From positions 1 through 44,575 of the forward strand of contig JAMPGS010000007.1 in the NCBI GenBank assembly GCA_023663815.1: 44,575 nt of DNA, read 5' to 3'. Source of the DNA: Clostridium sp. (GTDB taxonomy: Bacteria; Bacillota; Clostridia; Lachnospirales; Lachnospiraceae). The notes beneath the pieces are model-generated. The model did no database searches. It was not told the DNA's origin and saw nothing but the letters and a program-made list of their open reading frames with translations. Shown here one piece after another: positions 1-9,209 of the stretch (its first letter is position 1; each line of letters opens with the position of its first letter). A program made the position numbers and the translations under genes.

Positions 1-86
1 GCCTCCACCGGACGTTATCCGGCATCCTGCCCTGTGAAGCCCGGACTTTCCTCAGCCGCCTAAAGCGGCCGCGATTATTTGTCCTA
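1..86 (-). ncRNA. rnpB: RNase P RNA, 5' part (cut by window edge)
   Basis: RNase P RNA is the catalytic subunit that trims the 5' leader from pre-tRNA. On the minus strand the sequence contains the conserved block GAGGAAAGTCCGGGCTTCAC followed by AGGGCAGGATGCCGG, which is the near-universal 5' region (P3/P4 and CR-I) of bacterial RNase P RNA. The stretch before it, AAATAATCGCGGCCGC, resembles the TAATCGCTGCAG lead-in of the Bacillus type B molecule. Only about the first quarter is inside the window; the rest lies to the left. The 5' end is estimated from the upstream -10 box and could be off by a few bases. Confidence 0.93.
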
Positions 87-92
87 CTTGAT

Positions 93-120
93 ATTATAGC
101 TTTATTCCCGCAAACAACGA
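93..120 (-). promoter_or_regulatory. rnpB promoter
   Basis: A perfect TATAAT lies at 98-93 on the minus strand, seven bases before the inferred start of rnpB. A weak -35 (TCGTTG, 120-115) sits 16 bases upstream. The promoter lies in the gap after the nucleoside-kinase stop codon, so rnpB has its own start and need not depend on the upstream operon. Confidence 0.6.
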
Positions 121-130
121 GCCGTCAAAG
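101..130 (+). repeat. Dispersed intergenic repeat, copy 1
   Basis: The 23-base block 101-123 recurs on the opposite strand at 38010-37988 with 21 of 23 bases identical, including the cores TTTATTCCCGC and AACGAGCC. The flanking CTTTG is also shared after a 3-base indel. This copy overlaps the upstream part of the rnpB promoter. It may be a fossil of a dispersed element or chance similarity between two GC-rich hairpin-like stretches. Confidence 0.45.
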
Positions 131-134
131 CCTC

Positions 135-1790
135 TTACGCGTGAAAGCAGCTCCCCCCAATAAATTCCCGGCAGATGGAATTGGCGGGAACATTTTGGCT
201 GTCAATCCCTTGAAAATATTCGAGGAACTTTAAAAGCCTTTTTGCCTCGTAATATTCAGGCTCTCCCTTGCGGATTCCAAAAAGAAGCGGCTCCACGTAC
301 TGCTTTAGGACCGCCAGCTCATAAATGAGGGCGGAATTAAACATCTCGTCCGCGCTTTCCTGATAGGGGAAAATATAATTCTCCTCCCCTCTTCTCACCG
401 AAGGCCACATGGCGATGGACCTTTTGGCGCTGGTTCCCCTTGTCCGGGCGTCCCTTGCAATCCTGCGCAAAAGCCTCCCGTCGGTTGTGGGAATCCGGTT
501 GTGCTCGTCGATATTTAAGCTTGTAAGCGCGCTGATATAAATTTTAAATTTATTTTCATCGGGCATAAACTGTGTGGTGGCCGGGTTCAGCCCATGAATC
601 CCCTCGATTACAAGCACGTCCTCAGGCCCCAGCTTCTTGTAATTGCCGTGGTATTCCCTTTTTCCCAGCTTAAAGTTAAATTTGGGAAGCTCCACTCTTT
701 CCCCCGCGAGAAGCCTGTTCATGTCCTCGTTAAAAAGCTTGATGTCAATGGCCTCAAGACATTCAAAGTTATAATCGCCGTTTTCGTCTCTGGGGGTTTT
801 TTCCCTATCGACAAAATAATCGTCGATTCCAATAGGGTGCGGAATCAATCCATAGCTGCGCAGTTGAATGGAAAGCCTGTGGGAAAAGGTAGTTTTGCCC
901 GAAGAGGAAGGCCCCGCAATGAGCACAAACTTTACATTGCCCTTGTCAACGATTTTCTTTGCAATCTCGCCGATTCGCCGCTCCTGAATGGCCTCCTGCA
1001 CCAGAATCATGTCGTTTAAATCTCCGTTGCAAATGGAGTCGTTCAAATCTCCAACCGAATCAATTCCCACCATTTCCCCCCACGCGGAGGAATCCATCAA
1101 GGTGTTGAAGAATTTTTCTCTGGGCTCAAAATATTCCAGCTTCGTAGGGTTTTCGCTGCCCGGCAGCAATAATAAAATCCCGCCCTCATAGAGCGTCAAA
1201 TCGTAGTATTTCAAATATCCCGTGCTGGGAAGCATATACCCGTAATAATAATCGTAATAGCCGTCCAGACAGTAAATATTTACAAAAGAGCTTCTCCTGT
1301 AACGGAACAGCTTGACTTTATCTTCCATCTTGTGAGCCTTGAAAATTTCCATGGCATCGTCCATAGGATAAGACTTCTTTGTAATAGGAAGGTCCGCCTC
1401 TATCAGCTCGCGCATCCTCTCTCCAATTTGCTTTACATGGTTTAAAGTAAGCTTTTCTTCCATGTCCACCTTGCAGTAATATCCCTGACCGATGGTAAAC
1501 TCAATCTTTACCTTCCTGACCTTCTCATGGCCCAGCACGTCGTAAACCGCTTTTACCATCGTCATTTCCGCGGTTCTCACATAAGTTTTGTGGCCGGTAT
1601 TGTCCCGTATCGTCAGAAAAGAAAGCTCGCTGTCCTTCTCCGCCTTCTTAATCAGCTCCCTGATTTTTCCGTTTTCCACCACCAGCGCAATCATATCTTC
1701 AAACTGAGGCTGATATTCCTTTGCTATCTCCTCGAAAGTAATCCCTTTTGGATATTGTTTGGGAACACCGTCAATCGTAATCGTTACCAT
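135..1790 (-). CDS. TGS-domain nucleoside (uridine) kinase-like protein
   Basis: Predicted P-loop kinase of the uridine kinase/phosphoribulokinase family, which would phosphorylate a nucleoside (probably uridine/cytidine) with ATP in the cytosol. Residues 1-60 form a TGS domain and about 110-210 resemble the second N-terminal domain of threonyl-tRNA synthetase. A Walker A motif GPSSSGKT lies at 293-300, followed by the kinase core with a DDYFVDREKTP segment typical of uridine kinases. At 551 residues it is more than twice the length of ordinary Udk because of the ThrRS-like front half, an architecture common in clostridia. The ATG overlaps the trmK stop by 20 bp; AAAGGAGG lies 12 bases upstream. 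It is the last gene of the dgt-dnaG-rpoD-trmK run. The substrate is inferred from family only. Confidence 0.88.
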   Translation of the reverse strand: MVTITIDGVPKQYPKGITFEEIAKEYQPQFEDMIALVVENGKIRELIKKAEKDSELSFLTIRDNTGHKTYVRTAEMTMVKAVYDVLGHEKVRKVKIEFTIGQGYYCKVDMEEKLTLNHVKQIGERMRELIEADLPITKKSYPMDDAMEIFKAHKMEDKVKLFRYRRSSFVNIYCLDGYYDYYYGYMLPSTGYLKYYDLTLYEGGILLLLPGSENPTKLEYFEPREKFFNTLMDSSAWGEMVGIDSVGDLNDSICNGDLNDMILVQEAIQERRIGEIAKKIVDKGNVKFVLIAGPSSSGKTTFSHRLSIQLRSYGLIPHPIGIDDYFVDREKTPRDENGDYNFECLEAIDIKLFNEDMNRLLAGERVELPKFNFKLGKREYHGNYKKLGPEDVLVIEGIHGLNPATTQFMPDENKFKIYISALTSLNIDEHNRIPTTDGRLLRRIARDARTRGTSAKRSIAMWPSVRRGEENYIFPYQESADEMFNSALIYELAVLKQYVEPLLFGIRKGEPEYYEAKRLLKFLEYFQGIDSQNVPANSICREFIGGSCFHA

Positions 1791-2565
1791 ATAATTTTGC
1801 CGCCTCCTTTAAATACTCCATTTCTCTTGCAATTTCTTCCCTTCTTTGTCCCGCCCTCCGGCTGCCCGCCGCTTTTTCAAGGACGCTCAAAAGCTCCCGG
1901 CTCTTTTGCCATTCCCTTTTTAAAAACTCCCAAAGCACAGGGTGGCGCGCCCGCAAAAGCTCCGGCCCAAATCGGTCCTCCAACTCTTGGCGCAGGCCTT
2001 CCGCTTTTTCTTCCCGCTTTCCGCTTTCTGTTTCCCAACACAGGCTTCCCTCTGCGCTCAGCCCGTCAAAATCCTTTTCCGCCGGCACCGCTTTCATCAT
2101 AGGATAAAACTTCCCGTCCTCAAGCACCATATCCTCGCGCACAATCTCTAGTCCCAGAGCCCGCAAGCCTTTTCGGAAAGACGCAATCTCCGACTGAGGC
2201 TGCAAAATCAATTCCTTAAAATCCTCCGTCTTTAAAGGCTCTCTGGCAAGTATCTCCCTCATCAAGGGCCCGCCCATCCCCGCGCAGACCAGCGTTTCAG
2301 CTTCCCCTATGCTGTAGCCGCTAAGCCCGTCGGAGAGACGCAGCGTTATGTACTCCTCAAGCCCGGCCCTGCGGATATGCTCCTCGGCCTTCCCAAGAGG
2401 CCCTTTCCTGACGTCCATGGCAAGCACGTGAGGCGAAATTTTATGTTGAATCAGATAAATAGACAAATACCCGTGGTCGCATCCCAAATCACAGACCCTG
2501 CCGCCAATCGTCACCATATCTGCAAGGGCTTTCATTCTTGCAGACAAAACAATTTTTCCCGCCAT
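1771..2565 (-). CDS. trmK: tRNA (adenine(22)-N1)-methyltransferase
   Basis: TrmK methylates N1 of A22 in tRNA using S-adenosylmethionine. The N-terminal Rossmann-type domain shows motif I as DLGCDHGYL (residues about 26-34) and CAGMGGPLM near 96-104, both hallmarks of the family (YqfN of Bacillus). The C-terminal quarter is charged and coiled-coil-like, as expected for the tRNA-binding tail. Length 264 is close to the usual 230-260. Its ATG shares one base with the rpoD TGA (TGATG), so translation is probably coupled to rpoD; the rpoD-trmK order is a well-known Firmicutes arrangement and supports the call. Confidence 0.92.
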   Translation of the reverse strand: MAGKIVLSARMKALADMVTIGGRVCDLGCDHGYLSIYLIQHKISPHVLAMDVRKGPLGKAEEHIRRAGLEEYITLRLSDGLSGYSIGEAETLVCAGMGGPLMREILAREPLKTEDFKELILQPQSEIASFRKGLRALGLEIVREDMVLEDGKFYPMMKAVPAEKDFDGLSAEGSLCWETESGKREEKAEGLRQELEDRFGPELLRARHPVLWEFLKREWQKSRELLSVLEKAAGSRRAGQRREEIAREMEYLKEAAKLYGNDYD

Positions 2566-3791
2566 CAGTCAAGATAATCTTTCAGCTTTCTGCTTCTGCT
2601 GGGGTGGCGCAGCTTTCTAAGGGCCTTGGCCTCAATCTGTCGGATGCGCTCCCTTGTGACGTTAAACTCTTTTCCTACCTCCTCCAAGGTTCTGGCCCTT
2701 CCGTCGTCCAGCCCAAAGCGCAGGCGCAGCACTTTCTGCTCCCTTTCCGTGAGCGTTCCCAATACCTCCACAAGCTGCTCTTTTAACAGAGTAAAGGCCG
2801 CCGCGTCGGCGGGAACAGGTACGTTGTCGTCCTGAATAAAGTCCCCTAAATGGGAATCCTCCTCCTCGCCGATAGGCGTTTCCAGCGACACCGGCTCCTG
2901 AGATATCTTTAAAATTTCCCGGACGCGCTCCACCGGAAGATTCATCTCCTCGGCAATCTCCTCAGGCAGCGGCTCCCTTCCCAGCTCCTGCAAAAGCTGT
3001 CTGCTCACGCGGATCAGCTTGTTGATGGTTTCCACCATATGCACGGGAATCCGAATAGTCCTCGCCTGATCCGCAATGGCTCTGGTGATGGCCTGACGAA
3101 TCCACCAGGTCGCATAGGTTGAAAATTTATATCCCTTGCGGTAGTCAAACTTTTCCACCGCTTTAATAAGACCCAGATTTCCCTCCTGAATCAAGTCAAG
3201 AAAAAGCATACCCCGGCCTACATATCTCTTTGCAATGCTGACTACCAGACGCAGGTTTGCCTCCGCCAGCCGCTTTTTGGCTTCGTCCCCGGCGTCCAGC
3301 TCCATCTGCAGGCCCTTAACCTCCTGCCGCAGCTCCTCCCCATCAGCTTCTCCCGCCTCCACAATTTTCTTTTCCAAAAGGGCGATTTTCTCTTTTGCCA
3401 CCATGCCCGCTTCCATCTTTTGGGCAAGCTCAATCTCCTCCTCGGCGGTTAGAAGGGGGACTTTTCCAATTTCTTTTAAATACATTCTGACGGGATCCTC
3501 GATGCTGACGCCGTCTGGAATGGAAAGGTCGATTTTTTCAACGTCCACCTCGTCCTCTTCCGTCAAAATAATTTCCTCGTCGTCTACCTCCTCTTCCTCC
3601 GTTATGCGCAGAACGTCCACGCTGTTTTGCTCCAACACCTCCAAAATTTTATCAAACTGTTCTTCGCCTAATGTAATGTCAGAAAAATAGTCTACGATTT
3701 CCTGATATTCCAAAACATTTTTTTTCTTTCTGGCAACGGCCAGAAGCCCCGCCAGCTTCTCGTCAAACTTTGCCTGTGTGTTTTCATCCAT
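2565..3791 (-). CDS. rpoD: Primary sigma factor RpoD (sigma-A)
   Basis: Housekeeping sigma-70 that directs RNA polymerase to -35/-10 promoters. Seen in order: an N-terminal acidic region 1.1-like segment, region 1.2 with [11 protein letters not shown], region 2 with [23 protein letters not shown] and the -10-reading helix [18 protein letters not shown], region 3, and region 4 with [10 protein letters not shown] and [19 protein letters not shown], the -35-binding helix-turn-helix. A charged insert of about 30 residues before region 2.1 is normal for clostridia. The 408-residue length fits group 1 sigma factors. It sits 48 bp after dnaG, the classical macromolecular synthesis operon order. The strong -10 boxes elsewhere in the window match its expected specificity. 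Confidence 0.97.
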   Translation of the reverse strand: MDENTQAKFDEKLAGLLAVARKKKNVLEYQEIVDYFSDITLGEEQFDKILEVLEQNSVDVLRITEEEEVDDEEIILTEEDEVDVEKIDLSIPDGVSIEDPVRMYLKEIGKVPLLTAEEEIELAQKMEAGMVAKEKIALLEKKIVEAGEADGEELRQEVKGLQMELDAGDEAKKRLAEANLRLVVSIAKRYVGRGMLFLDLIQEGNLGLIKAVEKFDYRKGYKFSTYATWWIRQAITRAIADQARTIRIPVHMVETINKLIRVSRQLLQELGREPLPEEIAEEMNLPVERVREILKISQEPVSLETPIGEEEDSHLGDFIQDDNVPVPADAAAFTLLKEQLVEVLGTLTEREQKVLRLRFGLDDGRARTLEEVGKEFNVTRERIRQIEAKALRKLRHPSRSRKLKDYLD

Positions 3792-3839
3792 TCCGGTTTT
3801 CCGTCCTTCCTAACTTTATAAACAATACCATTATTAGCC

Positions 3840-5612
3840 TTAATCCAATGAAATATGCGTTTTGCTAAGTTCTTCCAGCGTTTTTTTGCCCTCGATTACC
3901 CGCTTTAGCGCGGACATATCCGTTCCCGCTAACGCACTGAAGTACTCAAGGCTGTTGCGCTTTACCGCTATCACAATATCGTGAAAGGCTTTTTCCTGCT
4001 GCGCCCGGTCCGAAAGCTCCTCCAGCTTCGTGTTAAACACCGCCGCCGCCTCTCTCTGCTGCTCTTCCTCCTCAAAAAGCCCTACAAGAGCCGCGGCGTC
4101 CACGCGCCCCGCCTCCAGATTTTGAAAAAGCTCTTCCGCTATCTTTCGATATAAATCCCCGGTAAAATCCTCAGGGGAAATATATTTCTTAATTTTAGAA
4201 TAAACTTTTGGCTCCTCCACCAGCCACGTAAGAAGAAGCCGCTGGGGTTTCTTTTTATTCTCGTCGGGGTCGTTTTTCTTTTGAATCCCCGACTTGGGCC
4301 GAACGGCAGGAGCGACAAGCCCCGTCTGGGCGGCGCTGCTTAAAACCAGCCTGCGCAGATTTTCAAAACCTATGTGATATTTCTCCGCCACCGCTTCTAT
4401 ATAATTTTCCCGTTCCACCTCCTCGGAAAAGCCGCAAAGCTTTCTAGCTATCTCCCGGTGGAATCTCGTCTTGGATTCCGGGTCGTTTAAATCATAGTCC
4501 CTTTGCAGGATTCTAAGCTCAAAGAAAAAGCTGTTTTCCGCCTGCCGGATGCGCTCCTCAAAAGCCTCCCGCCCTAAATTTTTGATAAATTCGTCTGGAT
4601 CCTTCCATGGAGCAAGGCTGAGCACCTTTCCCGTAAGACCGACTTCCTTTAAAATTCCAATGGCCCGAAGAGCCGCCTTCGTCCCCGCCTCGTCGCTGTC
4701 ATAGGCAAGAATCACGCTGTCCGCGTACCGCCTAAGGAGATTGGCCTGCCCCGCGGTAAAGGAAGTCCCAAGGGAGGCCACCGCCTGCGTAAAGCCCGCC
4801 TGATGCATGGCAATCACGTCCATGTAGCCCTCGCACAGAATCAAATATCCCGTTCTTGCGCTTTTGGCAAAATTCAAACCGTATAAATTTCGGCTCTTAT
4901 CGAAAATCATCGTCTCCTGAGAGTTCAAATATTTAGGCTTGCCGTCCCCCATAACCCGGCCCCCGAAACCAATCACCCGATGGTTGCCGTCCTGAATGGG
5001 AAACATCACCCGATTCCAAAATTTATCGTAAGTTCCGTGCTTCTCGTCAAAGCCCGCAAGCCCGGCCTCGCAAATCAGCTTGTCCGAATATCCCTTGCTC
5101 TTTAAATATTTTGTCAAGTCGTCGCTGGTTACGTTGGCAAAGCCCAAACCAAATCTATGTATCGTCTCGTCGGTCAGCTCCCTGCCCTTCAAATAGCTAT
5201 ATCCCGCCTGACCTCCCTTGCTCCGAAGCTGGTAATAAAAATATTTCGCCGCCTCCTTGTTGACGGCAAGAAGCTGCGAACGCTTACTATCCCGCCTGCG
5301 CGCCTCCTCGTCATACTCGGCCTCCGGCAGCTTTACCCCCGCCCGCTCCGCGAGATATTTCATGGCCTCGGCGAAAGAATAATTTTCATATTCCATCACA
5401 AAAGTAAAGACATTCCCCCCGGCCCCGCATCCAAAACAATGAAAAATCTGCTTGCTTTGAGAAACGGAAAAGGACGGCGTCTTTTCATTATGAAAAGGAC
5501 ACAGCCCCAAATAGCTGCTTCCCCGCCTTTGCATTTTTACATATCCTGAAATGACGTCCACAATATCATTTTTTGTCCTTACTTCTTCCACAAGTTCCTC
5601 AGGATAATACAT
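3840..5612 (-). CDS. dnaG: DNA primase
   Basis: DnaG makes the RNA primers for replication. The CHC2 zinc ribbon is complete (C38, H41, C59, C62), followed by the primase core and a Toprim domain with LCEGYMDV (catalytic Glu260) and AYDSDEAG (Asp304/306). The C-terminal part is the divergent helicase-binding region. An upstream GTG in frame would add seven residues, but the ATG at 5612 has GGAAAGGA nine bases upstream and gives the family-typical MYYPEELVEEV start, so 590 residues is preferred. Only five bases separate it from the dgt stop, so the two are surely co-transcribed; rpoD follows. Confidence 0.96.
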   Translation of the reverse strand: MYYPEELVEEVRTKNDIVDVISGYVKMQRRGSSYLGLCPFHNEKTPSFSVSQSKQIFHCFGCGAGGNVFTFVMEYENYSFAEAMKYLAERAGVKLPEAEYDEEARRRDSKRSQLLAVNKEAAKYFYYQLRSKGGQAGYSYLKGRELTDETIHRFGLGFANVTSDDLTKYLKSKGYSDKLICEAGLAGFDEKHGTYDKFWNRVMFPIQDGNHRVIGFGGRVMGDGKPKYLNSQETMIFDKSRNLYGLNFAKSARTGYLILCEGYMDVIAMHQAGFTQAVASLGTSFTAGQANLLRRYADSVILAYDSDEAGTKAALRAIGILKEVGLTGKVLSLAPWKDPDEFIKNLGREAFEERIRQAENSFFFELRILQRDYDLNDPESKTRFHREIARKLCGFSEEVERENYIEAVAEKYHIGFENLRRLVLSSAAQTGLVAPAVRPKSGIQKKNDPDENKKKPQRLLLTWLVEEPKVYSKIKKYISPEDFTGDLYRKIAEELFQNLEAGRVDAAALVGLFEEEEQQREAAAVFNTKLEELSDRAQQEKAFHDIVIAVKRNSLEYFSALAGTDMSALKRVIEGKKTLEELSKTHISLD

Positions 5613-5617
5613 GTTAT

Positions 5618-6628
5618 TTATTCCTTTCCACACCAGTATTTGGGAATATAAATTTCCTCATATCTGGCAATGGCAAACCGGTCCGTCATGGCTCCTATGT
5701 AATCGCACACAACTCTTTCTTTTACTTCTCCCTGATGAATCAACCCCATAAAATCCTCCGGCAGAAGCTCCAAGTGCTTCAAATAATATTCATACAGGGT
5801 CTGCACCAGCGCCCCCGCCTTTTTCTCCTCGCTCTTCGCCTCACGGTTGTCATAAACCCGCTCAAACATGAAGCTCCTAAGGCTTACCATAGCCTCGGCC
5901 ACCGGCTTTGACATTTGAATATCGTCCTTCTCATAGCTGTTTGTAATCAAATCATGGATAAAATGGTCCAGCCGCTCCCCGGTAGTGTATCCAATCACAT
6001 CCCCAATTTCCCTCGGCACGTCGGCTTCCGTCAAAATCCCCGCTCTGATAGCGTCGTCCATATCATGGTGTATGTAGGCAATTTTATCTGAAAAACGGAC
6101 AATCTTTCCCTCCAGCGTGCAGGGCTTTCCCGCCGTCTGGTGGTTGCGTATGCCGTCCCGCACCTCATAAGTGAGGTTCAAGCCCGCGCCCTTTTTTTCC
6201 AGCAAATCCACAGTCCTCACGCTCTGCTCGCTGTGGCAGAAGCCGCCGGGGCACACCTCGTCTAAGGCCCTCTCTCCCGCGTGCCCAAAAGGTGTATGGC
6301 CCAAGTCGTGACCCAAAGCAATGGCCTCCACCAAATCCTCGTTCATTCTAAGAGCTTTGGCAATGGTTCTTGCATTTTGGGAAACCTCAAGGGTGTGAGT
6401 GAGCCTTGTCCTATAATGGTCCCCCTCCGGCGATAAGAACACCTGCGTCTTATCCTTCAAACGCCTGAAAGACTTGGAGTGCAGAATCCTATCTCTGTCC
6501 CGCTGATAAACCGGACGGATATCGCATTGCTCCTCCTTCCGCAGCCTCCCCCGCGAATTTCTGCTATAAGATGCATAGGGACTGAAATATTCCAGCTCAT
6601 ACTGTTCCAGATTTTCTCGTATGTTCAT
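5618..6628 (-). CDS. dgt: dGTP triphosphohydrolase-like HD-domain protein
   Basis: HD-superfamily metal-dependent hydrolase expected to cleave dNTPs (classically dGTP) to nucleoside and triphosphate, controlling dNTP pools. The conserved pieces are RTRLTHTLEVSQ (His78), the HD pair in GHDLGHTPFGHAGE (107-108) and the distal SDKIAYIHHDMDDA Asp. At 336 residues it belongs to the short type 2 Dgt group common in Firmicutes rather than the about 500-residue E. coli form; members of this group can prefer other dNTPs, so the substrate is uncertain. It is the first gene of the operon with dnaG and rpoD, and AGGAG lies upstream of the ATG. A low-scoring promoter-like pair (TTGCCA/TATAAA, 15-base spacer) is visible at 6669-6643. 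Confidence 0.9.
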   Translation of the reverse strand: MNIRENLEQYELEYFSPYASYSRNSRGRLRKEEQCDIRPVYQRDRDRILHSKSFRRLKDKTQVFLSPEGDHYRTRLTHTLEVSQNARTIAKALRMNEDLVEAIALGHDLGHTPFGHAGERALDEVCPGGFCHSEQSVRTVDLLEKKGAGLNLTYEVRDGIRNHQTAGKPCTLEGKIVRFSDKIAYIHHDMDDAIRAGILTEADVPREIGDVIGYTTGERLDHFIHDLITNSYEKDDIQMSKPVAEAMVSLRSFMFERVYDNREAKSEEKKAGALVQTLYEYYLKHLELLPEDFMGLIHQGEVKERVVCDYIGAMTDRFAIARYEEIYIPKYWCGKE

Positions 6629-6734
6629 TTATGGCTCCTATATTTATATTTATTCTGCATAAATGGCAAAAATCCTTTTATTTTTTTCATCTTTTTCCGA
6701 GTTTTCGCACGCTCTGCCTCTTGGCTTTTGTTTC

Positions 6735-7658
6735 TTACCGGCATATCTCGTAAATAAATTCCGCGTTCTTTTCCATAGCGTCATGAGCCGTTTTTAGCGG
6801 GGACATTTGAAATACGTGCCACATTCCCTTAAAGATATCCAGCTTCACCGACACATTTTCCTTTATCATTTTTTTGTGGAGCATGACAGAATCCGAAAGC
6901 AGAATTTCATTTTCCCCCGCTTGAATATAAGTTGGCGGAAATCCTGCAAAATCACCGAAAATCGGAGAAACCAGCGGATTTTTCAAATCCCGTCCCTCCA
7001 CATAATTCCCAATCATTTCTTCAAGATAAACAGCGTCTAAAACCGGGTCAACCTCCGCTTTCAGCCTGTGGGTTTTCCCTGACGAGGTTAAATCCGTCCA
7101 CGGAGACATCAGCACGATTCCTCTGGGTAAAAGCCGCTCCTGAGCCTTGAGCCGCAGCACAAGAGACAAGGCCATGTTCCCGCCTGCGGAATCGCCGGCC
7201 ACCACCACGTCCCTCGCCCCATATCCCAAAAGCATCAAATAATTCCACGCTTTCATGGCGTCCTCCACCGCCGCAGGATAAGGATGCTCCGGCGCAAGGC
7301 GGTAATCGAAGCAAAGCACGTCCATGGAAGTACTCACCGCAAGCTTGGTCGTCAGCGTTCTCGCGTAAATCCTGCTCCCCGTGGAATAGCCGCCTCCGTG
7401 GCAGTAAAGAATCACATACTTTTTCATATGGGCGCGGTCCACCGTGACCCACTCCCCCGTCATATCCTCTATCTCTACGTTTTTAATCAGAATATCCTTC
7501 ACATTCCCCAAAAGCGCCCCCACATGGTCCTGAGACTGGCGGTGCTTTTCAATATCCGGCTTATCTATCATGCCGTGAACCTTCCTGATTAATCCCATCA
7601 TATTCTGGTTGATTTCCTCCGGCGAGGGCTTTTTGTTGATTCCTTTTATGACATTCAT
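6735..7658 (-). CDS. Alpha/beta-hydrolase, HSL-family esterase
   Basis: Predicted cytosolic carboxylesterase of the hormone-sensitive-lipase family, acting on short acyl or acetyl esters. The oxyanion-hole motif HGGGY is at 87-91 and the nucleophile elbow GDSAGG at 155-160 (Ser157); His281 in MWHVF and an acid around 251-256 (AGENEILLSDS) complete a plausible triad. No signal peptide. Length 307 is normal. It is divergent from the acyltransferase gene at 7830, across a 171-bp gap holding a promoter for that gene; an esterase beside an acyltransferase suggests turnover of the same ester, but this is inference. Confidence 0.87.
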   Translation of the reverse strand: MNVIKGINKKPSPEEINQNMMGLIRKVHGMIDKPDIEKHRQSQDHVGALLGNVKDILIKNVEIEDMTGEWVTVDRAHMKKYVILYCHGGGYSTGSRIYARTLTTKLAVSTSMDVLCFDYRLAPEHPYPAAVEDAMKAWNYLMLLGYGARDVVVAGDSAGGNMALSLVLRLKAQERLLPRGIVLMSPWTDLTSSGKTHRLKAEVDPVLDAVYLEEMIGNYVEGRDLKNPLVSPIFGDFAGFPPTYIQAGENEILLSDSVMLHKKMIKENVSVKLDIFKGMWHVFQMSPLKTAHDAMEKNAEFIYEICR

Positions 7659-7715
7659 TTCGTTCCATCTCCATGCTTTTATATTTACGTTTTGTTTCCA
7701 GCATTTACATTTATT

Positions 7716-7746
7716 TTAACACATTTACCTGTCTTTGTGGTATAAT
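7716..7746 (+). promoter_or_regulatory. Promoter for acyltransferase gene
   Basis: TATAAT at 7741-7746 is preceded directly by TGG, giving an extended -10. A TTAACA (7716-7721) lies 19 bases upstream, slightly too far for an ideal -35, so the extended -10 probably carries most of the activity. Confidence 0.55.
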
Positions 7747-7788
7747 AAACTACTAAGTATCTTTAAACTTGCTGGAATTGATACAAAA

Positions 7789-7850
7789 TATTTATCAAAA
7801 ACAAACTATTTATTAAAAAAGAATATTTATTGAGAGCAGAGTATTTATTG
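7789..7850 (+). repeat. Four-copy ~18-bp tandem repeat spanning the start of the acyltransferase gene
   Basis: The hexamer TATTTA recurs at 7789, 7807, 7824 and 7842 (spacing 18, 17, 18), each followed by an A/G-rich run. The last two copies lie in frame with the downstream gene and encode the near-repeat EYLLRA / EYLLKK; the third would be in frame too if translation began further upstream. The array lies between the promoter and the TTG start, so slippage would alter the N-terminus or leader. Confidence 0.7.
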
Positions 7851-9209
7851 AAAAAAGAGAATGGTAATATTAAATCACAATTTAACAACCAAAAGCAAGG
7901 GCAGAAGGATTGGTACAAGCTTGATTTATCTGCCATTGTATACCCTACCTTGCAGCGCAAAGATTTTTCCTCCGTCTATCGGCTTTCCGTAGTTTTGAAG
8001 GAACCTATACAGCCGGATATTCTTCAGCAGGCCGTGGATACTGCTCTTGTGCGCTTTCCCACTTATAAGACGGCGATTCACAAGGGACTATTTTGGCGGT
8101 ACTTAACGCCCAACGACAATCCCGGCCCTTTTGTGGAAAAGGATATCCGCAATTTCTGTATGCCCATGCCCTTTAAAGCCAACAACCGTTATCTGCTCCG
8201 CGTCTACTATCACGACTGCAGAATCTCTTTAGAAGCCCACCACTGTCTTGGGGACGGCACCGGCGGTATGCACGTGCTTCAAACCATCACCGCCGTTTAT
8301 CTGCGGCTCTTGGGACATTCTATTTCCAACGGCTTTTTTGTCAAAGATATCAACGAGGCTCCCCACCCCGAAGAGCTGGAGGACGCTTACATGCGCTATG
8401 CCAACGCCAGAGTTTGCCCGGCCCGCCCCGGCGAGAAAACCTACAGGGTCAGAGGCACCAAAGAGCCCTTTTACACTTTTAACGTTATCGACGGCGTTTT
8501 GTCCGCAAAGGAAGTGACGGCAGTCGCCAAAAAATACAATGCAACCATCACGGAATACCTCAACGCGGTACTGCTTTATGCCCTTCTGCAAAAGCAGGCG
8601 TCAGAATGGCATTGGAAAATTCGCCCCGTAAAGATTGCTATGCCCGTCAATCTCCGGCGTTTTTTCCCTTCCGAGACGCTACGCAATTTTATCACCATGG
8701 TTTTCCCCGCCATCGACCCCCGACTGGGAGATTACACCTTTGAGGAAATCGTAATTCAAGTGCATAATTACATGCGTTATTATATTAATGAAAAATTTTT
8801 GCGGGGCGATATCACCACCAACGCAAACACCCAGCGCAATCCCTTTATCCGTATCGTTCCGCTTTTCATCAAGGACTTTGTGGTGCGGCAGTTTTATACC
8901 CGCGTTCAGGACAAAAATTCCTCCGCTGGGCTGACAAATATGGGGGCCGCCAAGGTGCCCGACGATATGAAGCCCTATATCGACCGATTCGACATCTACA
9001 TGGGACAGCCTTTTTCCTCCCGTACCAACTGCGCCATCATCAGCTTTGAGGACACGCTCACCATCAATTTTGCCAGCGGTATCATGGAAACCGACGTGGA
9101 ACGGTACTTTTTTAGAAAGCTTGTGAAGGACGGTATCCATGTAACTATTGAGAGCAACCGGGAAACGCTGCAACAAGAGGCGGCCGCGGTTGCCAACGCC
9201 CGGCAGTAG
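7830..9209 (+). CDS. Condensation-type acyltransferase (alcohol acetyltransferase-like)
   Basis: The protein belongs to the CoA-dependent acyltransferase/condensation fold: an HHxxxDG motif is at 137-143 (HHCLGDG), where the second His is the general base, and the C-terminal half carries NMGAAKVP and ISFEDTLTINF segments typical of this fold. Relatives are labelled alcohol acetyltransferase or WS/DGAT-like, so it probably transfers an acyl group from acyl-CoA to an alcohol or other acceptor. No signal peptide. The first candidate start is a TTG at 7830; no ATG occurs in frame between the upstream stop (7779) and the conserved body, and no strong Shine-Dalgarno site precedes the TTG. A second TTG at 7848 is possible. 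The next gene on this strand encodes a zinc-ribbon membrane protein, and an esterase is divergent. Confidence 0.8.
   Translation: MRAEYLLKKENGNIKSQFNNQKQGQKDWYKLDLSAIVYPTLQRKDFSSVYRLSVVLKEPIQPDILQQAVDTALVRFPTYKTAIHKGLFWRYLTPNDNPGPFVEKDIRNFCMPMPFKANNRYLLRVYYHDCRISLEAHHCLGDGTGGMHVLQTITAVYLRLLGHSISNGFFVKDINEAPHPEELEDAYMRYANARVCPARPGEKTYRVRGTKEPFYTFNVIDGVLSAKEVTAVAKKYNATITEYLNAVLLYALLQKQASEWHWKIRPVKIAMPVNLRRFFPSETLRNFITMVFPAIDPRLGDYTFEEIVIQVHNYMRYYINEKFLRGDITTNANTQRNPFIRIVPLFIKDFVVRQFYTRVQDKNSSAGLTNMGAAKVPDDMKPYIDRFDIYMGQPFSSRTNCAIISFEDTLTINFASGIMETDVERYFFRKLVKDGIHVTIESNRETLQQEAAAVANARQ

Noticed and set aside
7763..7960. Minus-strand frame with repeated NKYSFLIN-like text
   Set aside because: It is the shadow of the AT-rich 18-bp repeat and the start of the acyltransferase gene.
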